A DNA stretch of 64,000 bases from Climacteris rufus (GCA_013398175.1 VZRZ01000467.1:8581-72580); one strand, 5' to 3'; numbered from the stretch's first letter, positions 22,996-36,045 are shown. Notes: generated from the letters alone by a model not told the origin. Numbers and translations: made by a program.

Positions 22996-25199
22996 CCCCA
23001 GTGTCCCCCCAGTGTCACTCCAGGCTGCAGCACCCCCAGCACTGACCCCTCGCTGCTGTTTGGGGTATTTAGGGGTAATGGATGTCTCTGGTAATCAAAG
23101 TGTTGCTTCAGTATCCATGGAGACCCGTGATTATGTGGCATTTGGATTCTGGTACAACACTAAGTACATTATTCTGCTTCCCTGAAATTCTCCAGGAGCT
23201 ATTTTTCTTATCACCACTTAATTGGATTATCAGGTAGCAAAAGAGACAATTTAACACTTTTTCAGCTGATTTATCTGCAGAGATCCTCTTTTGGGGGGAA
23301 TCACTTTTAGCAACACTGAAAACATCACACCACAAAGTTATGTTGGTGCTGATGATTATTAAAAGGAACTCTCAATTAAGTTGATTAATACTTTGCTTTA
23401 AAATTAGCAGCTGCCAGGAGCTGCCTCCTGGATGTTTATCAGAGCTCTGGGAACAACAGACAAAGCTCTGGCACTGCTGGGCTGCTCCTCCACTGGCAGG
23501 GATTCCAAGACCTTCCTCACTGCACACCAGCACAAAAAACACCCTAAAATGAGGATTTTAAGGACAGTTTATGGGGAAGGCTGAGAAAAGCTCAGGTTAA
23601 GTGCAAATAGTACCTACACTTTTTAGTGCAAACAATAAAAATAAGAAGTCTTCAAGTGTGGGAGAGTTCTGATGCCTTGGAAAGACCCTGGCAGGAGCTG
23701 CTGTGGCTCCACAATGCTCCAGCAAACAGGGCCCCATCACACAGGGAGAAATCAATCAATCAAACACTTTAACTGAAATTTGTGGGAGTCAATGAGAGTA
23801 ATTAACTGGGGAAGAAACGAAATAAACCTTCAAGGCACACAGTAATTTTTTATTTTTATTTCATTGTGCATTTTCCCTGCCACTGCTGGGTTCTGGCACA
23901 CCCTTCTCTACCTGCATACACAATTTATGAGCTGCAATGAATTGGGCTTGTAAACCTCATGTATTCTGTAGGCAAGAAACCAGTGGTTGTGACAAGAAGT
24001 TCACAGAAGTCAGGATTCTCCCCAGGTGAAAACCTGGGCACCACAACTGAGAGATTTCCCTGATGGAGCAGAATCCCATCCCAAGCAAGCAGCACGACAA
24101 AGATCATTTTACAGCCCTGAAACAGAGCTGGGGCTGCAGCTCACACCCAGCTCCTCAGCAGGGAGAGACTGGTCCAAACAACGGCCACAAACCAGCAAAT
24201 CCTCCAGGAGCCGTGGCTGGGAGTTCATCTGTGACTCTCACGTGGCTCTGCAGCAGCAGCTGCAGCCCAGGGAGGGGCTTGGGCCAAGCTTGGGTTTATG
24301 GTTAAACAAAAACCACAATAAACCCCTCCATCTCCACATGCCAGGACTTGTCAGCAGCCTCATGCAGGAAATAACCAGATTTTCTGTCAATTAATCCAGA
24401 ACAGGAGAATTTCCAGTCCCATTCCCAAACCTGTAAATTCACAGGAAAATTCACAGCAAAATAAAGCCTGACCTGGATGTCCAAGATTCCCCTGTCCCAT
24501 CAAGGGACAAAGTGGCTGAAGGTTCACCAGGGGCTGGGCTGAGGCCATCCCAACACAAGATCCCAAGGATTTATCCAACATCTCCAGTCCTGGCCCATCT
24601 CCCTCGCAGAGCTGGGATGCAGAGCCCAGGAGATGCCTGGGGTGGGTGTCCCAGCCCCAGCTCTGCCTGAGGCACTCCAAGGGAATTTCGGTCTGTGGAA
24701 AAGAGCCCATTGGTAGGACAGGTCCTGCCATTCCATGCAGCCAGAAATGGCAATAAATTAACTTATTCTGCCCCCCCAGATTCATCCAGATCAGCAGAGA
24801 GAAGAGTTTGGATTCCACTGTGCTGCAGCTGCTGGGCCAGCACAGCCCAGCTCAGCCACAACCCCCAGCTCTGGGAAATGGGACATCCTGGGCATGGAGC
24901 TGCCCCATTCCAAGGAAAAATACATGGAGAAGCTAAACCAGCACAGAAGGTGCAGAACCCTCAAGAAAAAAGAACTTCACGTTTAGCAAATGGCTCAGGG
25001 AGAGATGCAGAAAGGAGAGCTGGGCCCTGAGTCCCCAGGCACAGCTCCAAGGAGGCTCTGGGCTGGGGGTGCTTTCCTTACCAGGAACAATTAACACCCC
25101 ACTCCCTGGGCATCCTCACTCTTCACTTGCCAAGAGCCACAAAGGCCCTGCTTGTGCCAGTAAAAGAAGTTTACAACTGCCCTGACCTGCAGATGGGCT

Positions 25200-25720
25200 C
25201 AGGTTTAAATTCCATCTCCACAGTATGATCATTCAGTGGTAAAAAAAGAGAGTGCACCAACAATAAAATTACGTTAAAACATGGTATGACAACAGTTCAT
25301 CCACAGAAAAGGATCCCTGTGGGTACCAACAGCTTTAGCTCAGAAACTTTCTATACATGCAGAAGCTACTGACTCATTTGTAAATTTTATTTTCACTAAT
25401 CTTGTTTATTGTTTCATTTTTTCACATTAGCCCTCATCATAACCCAACAACAGAACACCTAAACTAATATAGAAGACTAATATTTCTAGTATGTTATTCA
25501 TTAATGCTTAATTCTATCGTGTCAGACCTTTGCTGCATATTTAATGACATTCCTGGTGTGTTTTATCACCTCAAAATTGTCCTTTATTATGGCAGTTAAA
25601 CTCCAGTAATATACAAAAAATTAAGACTCTCCTTGGGAACACTAAATGAAATTATAAGAACGGCACAAGATCATTTTGAGAGATGTAGAAAAACTCTGTT
25701 TGCCAGGCAGAAAGGAAGGA
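25200..25720. other. AT-rich island, possible conserved non-coding element
   Basis: Unique AT-rich sequence, for example TTATTGTTTCATTTTTTCAC, without open frames or repeat structure. It stands out from the GC-rich neighbourhood. Confidence 0.3.
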
Positions 25721-26186
25721 AAATGAGGATGTGCTGTGGGACCAGGAGCTGCCTGTGCTTGGGAACCACGAGTGAGAACTGAGCCCAGGGCTGTGCTGGA
25801 GAAGGGGCTTGGGAGTTACTGGCTTCCTAAAATCTCTGCTACAAAAGGGACATTGGAGCCATACAGAGCAACCATGCAGGAAAAAAGCAATATAAGATAA
25901 AGGTTCTGCTGCTGCTTCAAACTTTTAAATCACTTTTGTTGTTACAGCTTCATTCCAGGAGTGCTCCAGGACCTGCAAAGGGGAAGCTCCTGCTCAGAAG
26001 GGCTCTGAGCTCCACCTAAACATGGAATGTTACCCCTTTGGAAGGAGACTGGGCAGCAGGGAACCCAGGGAAAAACCCTAAACTAATAAACCATCCCCTG
26101 TTTTCCTGCAAGGACCCACAACAAGAAGATCCTCAGCGGAACAACTTTATTTATCCTTTGGATCTTGTCATTCCCTGTTTCTGACA

Positions 26187-26187
26187 N
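26187..26187. other. Single N, cause unclear
   Basis: Unlike the other single Ns, no duplicated or inverted sequence is visible on either side (TTTCTGACA before, TTTGTGCTTG after). Confidence 0.5.
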
Positions 26188-26350
26188 TTTGTGCTTGCAC
26201 ATACTAATCCTTTTCTTAATGTATTGAGGTTCTATCCAGCAGAAAGAATGAGCTAACTGCAAGGCATGCCACATGAGGAGCTGGGAAATGCATGGCGACA
26301 TGCTCGTATCCAGGGCAGGTTTAGCCAAGTGTGAAGCAGCAAACACATCT

Positions 26351-26392
26351 CGGGGGAAGGGAAGGGAAGGGAAGGGAAGGGAAGGGAAGGGA
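26351..26392. repeat. (GGGAA)n microsatellite
   Basis: About eight uninterrupted GGGAA pentamers, a polypurine tract on the plus strand. Confidence 0.92.
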
Positions 26393-26545
26393 GACTCCAA
26401 ACTCAGACACCTGGATTGAGGGGAGAGGGATGCAAGTGGAAATCTGGGAGACCCTGGGAGATCCAGGCCCTGGGTGCATCGGTGATCCATGGGATGAACC
26501 ACCCAGAGGTTTTGTGTGATCTCCCAGAGCCCAAATCCCCAAAAT

Positions 26546-26690
26546 GCAGCCATAAAGCAGAACCACAGAGCTGGCAAGGCTGGAAAAGACCCCTGAGGTC
26601 CAGCTGGGAACCTCTGAGCCCCAGTCCTGTCCTTGGAGAGTCAGATCTGAGCCTGAGTGCAGCTCTGCAGAGCCCTGAGTAAAAATAGCC
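26546..26690 (-). mobile_element. CR1-like fragment
   Basis: AACCACAGAGCTGGCAAGGC then TGGAAAAGACCCCTGAGGTC resembles the reverse complement of a CR1 3' end. It is worn, and subfamily and limits are uncertain. Confidence 0.55.
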
Positions 26691-27207
26691 CAGCAAATGG
26701 TGTCAGAGCACTTTCTGAACCACATTTGCTTTAGGAACAGCCGTGGGCGGTGCCAGCTCCGGCTGGGGGAGAGACAGAAACAAAGCACCCAAAATACCCA
26801 AAATACCCCGTTCCAGAGCAAACCTGCAGCCCAGCCTTGGCTCAGCCAGCACTGTGCTCCACAAAGCACCAGCTCAGTGAAGCAGGGCTGCAGCTGCCGC
26901 AGAAACCCCCAAAACTGGCAATAAACTGAAATTGTGGGGGAGAAGCCTGGGAAGCAGCCCCAGCTGATGCCCTTGGAATACCCTGGAGGAGCCCAGCCCA
27001 GCCCAGGGCACTCACAGGGCTCCTGTGCCACCACTGATGCCCCAGCCCCAAAAAGGGAACCCCAGTGAGGCTGGTCCTGAAATGAAGTGTGCCCAGTATG
27101 AACCAGTCTGGATTCCAGGGAATCAGGCAAGAAATAAACAAACTGAAAGAAAAGAAATAAACAAATTATTCCCTGTTTTCCTGTAAATACATGCTATGAT
27201 TACAGCA

Positions 27208-27655
27208 GAATCACAGGATTGTTTAGGTTGGGAAAGATCTTTAAGGTCACTGAGTCCAACTGTTCCCCCAGCCCTGCCCAGGCCACCCCTGACCCTGTCC
27301 CCAAGTGCCACAGCCACAGGGCTTTGAAATCCCTGCAGGGATGGGGACTCCAAACCTCCCTGGGCAGTGCCAGGGCTGGAAAACCTTTCCAGGAAGAAAT
27401 TTCCCCAATATCCAAGCTGCCCCTCCCCTGGCCCAGCCTGAGGCCGTTCCCTCTGCTCCTGTCCCTGTTCCCTGGGAGCAGAGCCCGATCCCCCTGGCTG
27501 CCCCTCCTGGCAGGAGCTGTGCAGAGCCAGCAGGGCCCCCTGAGCCTCCTTTGCTCCAGGCTGAGCCCCCCCAGCTCCCTCAGCCCCTCCTGGGGCTCCA
27601 GCCCCTTCCCAGCCCCGTTCCCTGCCCTGGACACTTTGAGGACACCCACAGCCAG
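27208..27655 (-). mobile_element. CR1 LINE fragment, about 450 bp
   Basis: The longest CR1 piece here, minus orientation. It has the 3'-end block (AATCACAGGATTGTTTAGGT, then GGGAAAGATCTTTAAGGTCA), followed in order by the AGAAATTTCCCCAATATCCA and GCCTGAGGCCGTTCCCTCTG segments and the GAGCCTCCTTTGCTCCAGGC segment. Long open frames on both strands across it are by-products of GC-rich sequence. Confidence 0.85.
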
Positions 27656-28210
27656 TCCTGCCTCTCTCCAGCTGTGGCTGGGAACCAGACCTGGCCCCTC
27701 CAGGGCACCCTGCAGCCCATCCCAGCTGGCACCCTGGGCAGGCAGGAGCACCCCTGCACCTCAGGGACTGCCCTGCTTCCCCAGCCCTGCTCCAGCAGAG
27801 CCTGGAGCTGCTCCCTGGCAGGGAGGGAATTCCTGCTCCCCCTGCACACATGGATCTGGGTGGGCTGGTGGGAGCTGCCCCTGGAGCCCACGCTGGGGCT
27901 GCTCAGGGCTCTGCCTGCAGCGATATCCCCCCAGCAGTACCGATGCCACCTCGGGACAATGAACCATTACAAACTGCAAGCACCAAAGGATCTCTAATGA
28001 TGACTCTTTTCTGACTCCCCTTTGGAGTGTGCCCGTGTTCCTAATTCATTCTTCTTGGAGAAGGAACTCAGCATCTCAGCCTGCTGCCCGTCCCTGCTGC
28101 TGTGGTGGCTGTTCTGTCTCTGCCAGGACAAGCCAAGCCTTGTCACTGCTTCAGAGAATGACAGGCCAGGAGAGCAGCAGGGACACGGGGAGACATCCCA
28201 GCGGGAAGGG

Positions 28211-28938
28211 AGGCACAGAAGCAACCTTTGATATGTAAGTTCAGAAGAAAACCTATTTCCTAATTTTTCCACCCAAGAAGAGACCAGTATTTACAACATG
28301 AACAATTCTGTCATGAGCTCAGGGTTCCAAAAGCTGTGCCACAGATCAGGGACACGGAACAAGGCTCTCAGGGACTCTGGGTTGTGAGGACACAAAGTGA
28401 GGCACCAACCCACGTCCCCAGTGCCACTTGCACACGGCTTTTCAACCCCCCAGGGACAAGGGCTCAACTGTTGCCCTGACTTTTGCAGTTCTGGATGTTG
28501 TCATTCTTTTGTAACTGGTTCTCAGACATTCTCTGTAAACACAGCCATGTTATTGTAAGGGTATCTTTTTATTTNAGGCACAGAAGCAACCTTTGATATG
28601 TAAGTTCAGAAGAAAACCTATTTCCTAATTTTTCCACCCAAGAAGCGACCAGCATTTACAGCATGAAAAATTCTGTCATGAGCTCAGGGTTCCAAAAGCT
28701 GTGCCACAGATCAGGGACACGGAACAAGGCTCTGAGGGACTCTGGGCTGTGAGAACACGAAGCGAGGCCAAACCCATGTCCCCAGTGCCACTTACACACG
28801 GCTTTTCAACCCCCCAGGGACAAGGGCTCAACTGTTGCCCTGACTTTTGCAGTTCTGGATGTTGTCATTCTTTTGTAACTGGTTCTCAGACATTCTCTGT
28901 AAACACAGCCATGTTATTGTAATGGTATCTTTTTATTT
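28211..28938. repeat. Direct duplication of about 364 bp split by a single N
   Basis: The block 28211-28574 recurs at 28576-28938 with roughly 15 differences (about 4% by eye, some at CpG sites). The first copy breaks off at the N inside the LTR, while the second continues through the complete LTR. It is either a recent segmental duplication with a collapsed gap or two overlapping contig ends or haplotypes left unmerged. Confidence 0.8.
28469..28574 (-). mobile_element. Truncated copy of the same LTR, ending at an N
   Basis: About 106 bp matching the left end of the LTR at 28833-29133, preceded by the same CTCAAC flank. It stops at the N at 28575. The upstream flank is also repeated, so this is part of a larger direct duplication (28211-28574 versus 28576-28938) and not an independent insertion. 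Confidence 0.85.
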
Positions 28939-29133
28939 ACATTCCTTTCTCCTGGGCACAGAAGTTTGATGGACATTTCCTTTGACCAGTGTGATTGAGG
29001 GGAGGCTCTTTGTCTCCTCCAATCCACAGTGGTTTATAAGCCACATATAAAATAAAGATGGGCAAGGCCCGAGGCACTTGTTCCTTGATGTCAACAGGTG
29101 TCTGTCTCCTTCTTTCATGTCGTTACTGCGACA
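28833..29133 (-). mobile_element. Solo LTR, same family, minus orientation
   Basis: A 301-bp copy of the LTR seen at 59459-59762, in reverse orientation: TGTTGCCC at the left and GCGACA at the right. A perfect 6-bp target duplication, CTCAAC, occupies 28827-28832 and 29134-29139. The reverse-strand AATAAA signal is preserved. No internal retroviral sequence adjoins it. Orientation is the same as the host gene, so its polyadenylation signal could in principle act on the sense transcript. Confidence 0.9.
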
Positions 29134-29839
29134 CTCAACCACACAGAAAGGATCAAAATAGGGTTGGGCATCTGAACCCCAGAGAAGCTCCTACAGAGTG
29201 ACACACACCAGGCCCCGTCCCCCAAACGCTCCCTGGCTCAGCTCTGCCAGTGCCAGCGGGGATGACCGAGATACCAAAGCAGTTTTTGTCAGGTCCCACC
29301 TGGGTTGCAGCTCAGCCCCCACTTGCTGCAGCACATTTTCCCTCCAGACTCAGCCCCAGGTCACTGCTGTGAGCTCAGACAGTGACCACTGTCCTGCTAG
29401 GGCTCCAAACAGGCACATTCAGCAAAGCTGGAATTATTTAAATAGATTCTGTTCCTAGCCCCTGGACAGAAAAATGGAAAATAGAAACAAAACTCTATAA
29501 TTCCTCGGCCTTTTCTTGTCTTTCTCATAATCCCCATCTCCTTCACACTGGAGTAATGTCCTTAATGTACTAGACTGAGCCTTAATGACCCTCTCTCAAA
29601 TGAGTACTAAAAATGCAATATAGTTCAATAAACCCACTCTTGCAGCCTTGCAGAAACCACCCCCCTGCACTGGCTGGGCATGAGCCACTCCATAAAACAG
29701 AGCTGTGCCACAGGAGGCTGTAAAAGGCACAGGAGTGAGGAGCAGGCTCTGGGAAGGCAGTGCAGGATTCAGCCCCATCTCATGGAAAAGGATGGATGTG
29801 AGCCCCAGTCAGGGACCAGCCTGGGCCAGGGCACAGCCA

Positions 29840-29930
29840 GACACCAGCCCAGGCTGGACAGGGCTTGGAGCAGCCTGGGATGGGGACAGGGCTGGCCCTG
29901 GGTGGGCTCTGAGCTCCCCTCCACCCCCTC
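29840..29930 (+). mobile_element. Possible CR1 fragment, weak
   Basis: AGGCTGGACAGGGCTTGGAG then CAGCCTGGGATGG matches the plus-strand CR1 block upstream of the 3' terminus. The terminal part is not recognisable. Confidence 0.45.
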
Positions 29931-31479
29931 TCCCTGGCCAGGTGTGTTCACCTCTGCCAGGAACCCCGGAGAGGAGCTGGAATGTGGTTATTCCCCAGGG
30001 ATCTCAGCACGCAGCTCTCCACTGACTGCTGTCTGAAGAGCCTGTCCAATGAACAGCCCATTAAAGCCAAAGTGATTCTCTTAATTTGATGCTGAGTTCG
30101 AGAGCCCTAGGAAATACCTGCCAATATTCAGAGTGCCCAGCGTGTGTAACTGATCAGGAAGGGATGGCTGCAGGGATCCTCCCTCCAGGGAAGCCCCCAA
30201 AGCTTCCAAAAACATCATGAATCTTTAAAGCCTCCATTTGCCTTTATGCTGCAGCCTGGATTTTATGAACTGGACATCCAGATCTATGACAGTGTAGGAC
30301 AAGCTGCACCACCTCACTGTGCTAAAAACCAAAGAAATTCACTTTACAGCCAGAACTTTAGAGAGTCAAAATATCAAGGTGTCAAGAAATGAAGTCACAG
30401 CCTCAAGTCAGATAAATACTTATTTAAACCATCTTTATGCCTCAAAAAAGTTTTATCACTGCTTGTTTTGTGGAATCTTGATATGGCAAGGCAACACCTG
30501 GAAATCTGGGATTCAGAAGACCAAAGAGATATGCAAAAAAAAAAAGGCTAAGAAAGAATTAAGATGCTGAATATGCCCCTTTCCCTTACTGTGGGGCACT
30601 CATATTACTCTAAACTGAATTAAATTCCCTTATATTATTTGCAGACCACACTGTCCCACCTGCACCTCCAGCTGCACAGCCCATTATTCCAGGGGCATTA
30701 TTCTATCCCATGGGAATGGAAGGGAAAAGCTCCACTCAGAGCTGCCAAGGACTGTGCAGAGGGATTTGTGCCTGCTCTGCCCATCCCTGGGCTGCAGGAT
30801 GGGCCTCCCCCAGTGCCGCTCCTGCCCAGCTCTGAGGGGCCTCATCCCCCTGGGATTGGCCTTGGAGCTGCAGCTCTTTCAATAAGGAATGACTGATAAG
30901 GGCCAACACATTTTCTCTTAAAATTAGTCCAACTTGTATGAAGGCATTGAAATGATGTTCTGAGTATTACATAAATGAAAAGTAATTAAATCGATGTAAC
31001 TTCTAAGAAAACAGATGTTAACTCTTATTTCACATGAAACATCCACTTCCTTTATTTTGAATTCATCTTGTGGCCAGAAAGATGACCCAGGTTATCTTTA
31101 CATTGCAAAAACTGCTGCAACGTGAGTGGGAGAAATTAACACTTTGATTATCCCTTTTAATATTTGAAATTAATTTCAAAGCCTCATCTCAGTTTCCAAG
31201 GTTTGTATTCATCATTTCTCCCAACTTTGTGGCACATTGAAAGAACTTGATGAGATTGATTGCCAAGAATGAATGGACAGCTCACCACTGATGAAACTGG
31301 ACTCATCCCTGCATCACCCCCAGAGCCGTGTCCAGATGTTCCAGGCATGGAACAGCCCTGCATCCACAGGGGAACTTCCCTGGAAAAGCCTCTCATTTCC
31401 AAGTCATTAAATTGACTTTTGCCCTCCCGGGTGCCTCTCTCTGAGCAAAGCAATGTTCCCTGCATAATAAAAAAAAAGG

Positions 31480-31885
31480 ATAAAAGAAGAATATCCACAT
31501 AAATCCAGCGAGTTTTGTTTAATCCACTTGGTTTCATTTGTTCTACAAACTTCTTATTTTGGGGAAATAAATGTTTTTAATTAAGCTGACTGCACAGCTG
31601 CTGAGGCAAGAGCTGGCTGTCAAAGACCTGGAGCAGTCCCTGCACATCAGCCCCGATAGCTGCAGTTTATTGTGATAAAGCAATTTGTTGAGTCATGCTC
31701 CTCTCCCTCTCTCCAATCTTGATTCCCCAGACAGTGTCACTTCTCCATTTGTTAATCCATATTTAATTTTTAAATCACAAAACATCATGGCTTTAAAGAT
31801 AAGCTTTTAAAACGCCCTCCTACACAGCCTTTCTCTCCATCTCCCGGGATATTGCTGATAACAAGCAAAAATCACACACTTCAAA
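31480..31885. other. AT-rich island, possible regulatory DNA
   Basis: Unique sequence with an AP-1-like TGAGTCA near 31690 and TTAATCCATATTTAATTTTT near 31750. Short motif matches alone are weak evidence. Confidence 0.3.
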
Positions 31886-32519
31886 TATTAATGAGGGAGC
31901 TGCTGCTGCAAACGGGGACGTTCAGGGCCAGGTGGTTGTGAGGAGATGGGGTGGGAAATGGAGCCTGGGGAGAAACAAGGCTGGGATCAAAGAGCACTGG
32001 AGGCAAGGGCAGTGCCAGGTGAGGATGTGGGCAGGAGCAGGGATGGAGCTCCCACGGGCACGGGGGAGGAAAGGTCCCCAGACTCCTCCATTCTGGGAAC
32101 ACAGAAAATGTAAAAAAAAAAGAAAAAAACAAAAAGAAAATGTAAAAAAAAAAGATGTAAAAACCCCACCAAGCTGCTGGTTTCTCTCACCTGGAGAGCC
32201 CTTGGGACACACAAGGGATGACACAAACCCAGGCACTCACTGAAATCCCTGGGAAACCTTCATCCCAGAGCTTTGATCTGCTTTGCTTTCCAGGGAAATG
32301 GGCTTGGATGGGAACTCCCCAACACCTCAAATCAAGGCTGGAAGCTGCTGTGCCCTGTCCCAAATCCCACACAGGAGGTGGTGTGGGGGAGGCTCTGGGG
32401 CTGCCCCACTCCTGCAGCACCATTTCCAGCAGCCCTGGAATTCCCAAGGGGTAATTCCCTCCTCCACACGTGCAGAATTCTGTTATTCTGTGTTTTCAAA
32501 GACCCTGCTCCCTCTGAGT

Positions 32520-32960
32520 GTCTCAGTAAAGATTTAAAATGTAAACTTGGTTCCTGTTACACTGGGAAAAGATTTCTATTAAAACTAAAATTACTTTGAT
32601 GATAAATTTTAATTAGTACTATCCACAAAATGCTAAAATAATCTGATGGAGGAGAATTCCAGCTGAAACAGCAGAACATGTAAATCCTCTGCCTGATTTA
32701 CAGGTCTTGGAAGCAAATCTAGAGCAGTTCCCTCAGCCTCTCATGCAATATTTTTTATATTTTGGTAAAAAAGTTACATTGCCAAGGAGACATCTTCTTT
32801 TTTTGGTCGATCCTTGTTAATTACTAGCATGGAACATTCATGCTAATTGAGCAGCCAGCCAACACACCAACATACAGACAGAGATGCACGGTTTGCTGCA
32901 ATCTGATTTGATTCATGTGTGAAAATGAAGGGATTCTTTTTTAAACCAAAATAAAAGCGT
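32520..32960. other. AT-rich island, possible regulatory DNA
   Basis: Unique AT-rich sequence including CATTCATGCTAATTGAGCAG near 32840, with homeodomain-like TAATT cores. It contains no mobile-element signature. Confidence 0.3.
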
Positions 32961-33599
32961 TTCACCAATGGTTGAAAGGGGAATGGAAACACTTGTTACC
33001 CACCAAAATATGGAGTTCACTGTTCTGTTTCCCCTGCCAGAGCTGAAGGCATCACTAACACCTAAAGCAGAGCAGAGAGCTGCACTTGCACATGAAATGT
33101 CTAAAGAGAAGGGGCAGAGACGGGGCAGAGACATCACCTCCCTCGGAGCCTGTGCCAGAGGGAAAATCTCCTTTCCGTGCCAAACAAACAAGTGTGAGGC
33201 AAACACTGCCTGGGAGAGGGAACAGAACCCTGGGGGCAGCTGGGGAGGGGGCACTCGGAGCTGTGCTCAGGGTGCCAGCGACTGCTTTGGCACAGCCCGA
33301 ACAGGAGATGCAGGAACAAAACCAAGGAGCTGCAGGAGTGGGAGGAACAAATCCAGAACGTCTCCTTGACCCAGCTCAGTCCCAGTGCCTGCAGCTCCCC
33401 ATCCAGCAGCCTCTGCTGCAATGCTGAGCAAACCCTCACACCCCTCTGGGGGCTCCACAAATCCCCTAAAGCAGCTCTGCCTTCGGAATGGGCTTCATTC
33501 ACTCACACAATCGGAGTTCCAAAGCAGGGGAGCCAGTGTCTGCTCTAAAACAGCACAGGGGTTGGTTGGTGCATTGGGTTTTCCAGCAGACACTGAGAA

Positions 33600-33915
33600 T
33601 AGCTTGGAACTTCTACTAAAACTGGGTAGGGAAAGAAACTCAGCTAGAGAGGAGAAACTAAACTAGATAGGAAAAACTCAGCTGGAGAGGAAATGCTCAA
33701 CTAGAGAAGAAAAACTCAAACTCAATTGGAGAGGAAAAACTCAACTGGAGAGAAAAAACTCGGCTGGAGACGAAAAACTCAGCTAGAGAGGAAAAACTCA
33801 ACTTGAGAGGAAAAGCTCAACGAGAGAAGAAATGCTCAACTAGAGAAGAAAAACTCAAACTCAATTGGAGAGGAAAAACTCAACTGGAGAGGAAAAACTC
33901 AGCTAGAGAGGAAGA
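33600..33915. repeat. Purine-rich minisatellite, about 20-21 bp units
   Basis: Roughly a dozen units of GAGAGGAAAAACTCAGCTAG type with variants (CAACTGGAGA, CAACTAGAGA). A longer block, AACTCAAACTCAATTGGAGA and its flanks, occurs twice. Confidence 0.85.
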
Positions 33916-35404
33916 CAAACTGAGGGAGAGAGCGACGTGCAGGGACACAAATGCACAAACAAGACTTGTCTGAGGCTATAACTCTGCTCTGAAGTTGGCC
34001 AGGCAAGACCATGTACTAATCAATACTTTTTGAGACAGATTATACCTCATTAGGATCTCCTGCTTCATTTGCTGCTTTTTATGCCATTGCTCCCAACAGC
34101 TCACAATCCTTGGCTAATGAGATCTACCTTCCCTCAGAGTAATGCCCAAAGAGCGTTCCCAGGGCTCGCAGGAAGCTTCCTGCAGTGGAGAGGAGCTGCA
34201 GACACAGCAGAACGTGGCTCTCTGCATCCCCTCTCTGCTCCCAGGGGCTCCCTGAGGCTGCCCAGAGCAGAGCTGGGTGCACCAAGCAGAGCTGGAGGTC
34301 ACAACCCCACTCCTGCTGTTCCAGGGAAATGTGAGGAAGGAGGGACAATGAACGCTGCCGCTGGCTGCTCCTCGCTGTCAAGTCAAAACTTGCTGCTCCA
34401 CAGTGCTGGCCACGTTTCTGCATCCAGCAGAAAGCATCTCCTTGGAAAAAAATGCAAGCTCTTTTATAAAATGATAAATTCATCAGAATAAGTGAAACCC
34501 AACAACCACACCTACTGCAGCACTCAGTCTCCAGACCAGCTCAGTGCCTGAGCAGTCCTGAACCACTTTCAATTTATCACGAGGCTGTCAAAGGTGAAAA
34601 GGTTGAATTCAGGGGCAGTAACTTCCAGATTCTAGTGGCTGTATCTGGATTTTTGCCTGCCAGCTGGAACAGGAGCTAAAGTGAGATTACAGCCCTCCCA
34701 GGAGCCAGCCCAGAGCTCCTGGAATGCTTTGATGGGTTAAACTCTCAGTGATTTTGCTGTGAATGGCCACTTGTGCCTACTTATTTCATGGGAGGATTTA
34801 ATCTTCACTGCAGTGTATTTTCTGCAGACAAATTTTCTCTCTGCCCTTTCCTTCCTTTATTTGACAGAAACACAAATCAAACTCAAATAGCAGAATAGCC
34901 ATGATGTTGTATTGAGATTCTCCAATCACTTTAAAAGTGATGGTTGATCCAGCCAGTTCAGACTCTGTCTGGACAGAAGGTGTGCTGGAAATGTAATTCA
35001 GGGATCTTCTGTTTCCATGGTAAATCAGGATGAACAACACGAAGTTAGGACAATTGTGGGGAGAGAAACAGGAACTGCCCAGAATTAGCTCATTAAGCTC
35101 TGAATCTCTAATTACATAACCAAATCTCTGCAGAGAGGCAGGGCAGGGTGGGCTGCATGGCCCCATCCCCCCGTGGTCCCTGGAGCTGCTGCTGACCCAG
35201 AGCAGAGGCTCCTGCTCCCTGGGAAGCTCGGGATGTGAACAATGCTCCTCATTAGCTCCTTAGAAATCACTGATTTGGTACAACTCGAAACTTGCTGAGT
35301 CCTCAAATCCATCCTCAAACCCTTGGCCAGCGCCTGGGGATGCAGACTGAGGTCACAGAGCTTTGCTGCTCACACACACCATGGTTTGCTGGCAGGGCAG
35401 GACT

Positions 35405-35472
35405 CTGTCTAAGGCTGGATTTGATGATCTCGAAGGTCTTGTCCAACTTTAATGATTTTATGGTTCTATATA
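35405..35472 (+). mobile_element. CR1 LINE 3' terminus
   Basis: GGATTTGATGATCTCGAAGG, TCTTGTCCAACTTTAATGAT and TTATGGTTCTAT: a plus-strand CR1 3' end with its terminal ATTCTATG-like repeat. Confidence 0.7.
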
Positions 35473-36045
35473 AATTTCCAAGAAGACACCTTCATGTCAG
35501 ACAACTCATGGAGAAATCTGTCAGGCATGGAGAGCAAGAGAAGAAAACTTTCCTCATCAAGGCCATGAGCAATCCCTTTACCTCTTCACATTTCCAGACA
35601 GTTATTGAGCTGTCTTGACAGAAAGTGCCTTCATTAGAGATAATTCTGGGAATTTGGAGGCTACAGGAATCCAGCTGAGTGCATCTGCTCCCCAGGTCAG
35701 TGGAGCCAGAGCAGGAGGGGGCAGGTGAGGGTCAGGGGCTGCTCCCTGGGACAGCAATGCCAGGAGCATCTCCCAGGCCATGGGGGCTCCTCACACACCT
35801 CACCCTGCTCAGACCCCACAGGCACCACCGCAGGGTGCAAGCTGCAAACATTCAGGCTGTCATCACATCCATTACAAATTTTATAATTACCAGTCATCCT
35901 AAATAGTCAGTGGGTTGTGTGTGGCACCCTGAGTGCACCTCAGAGCCCTGAGAACCTGGAGAACCAGGAGCCAGCCCCAGTTCAGGGAGCAGCACCATCA
36001 GCACCAGAGCTTTACAGCACCGGCCCCAGCACGGCCACAGAGGGC

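Noticed and set aside
26321..27130. 269-aa minus-strand frame
   Set aside because: It crosses the (GGGAA)n run and a CR1-like fragment, and the peptide has no recognisable domain.
27123..27962. Frames of 230-247 aa on both strands
   Set aside because: They lie in GC-rich CR1 sequence where stops are rare by composition. Neither resembles the CR1 reverse transcriptase or any other protein.
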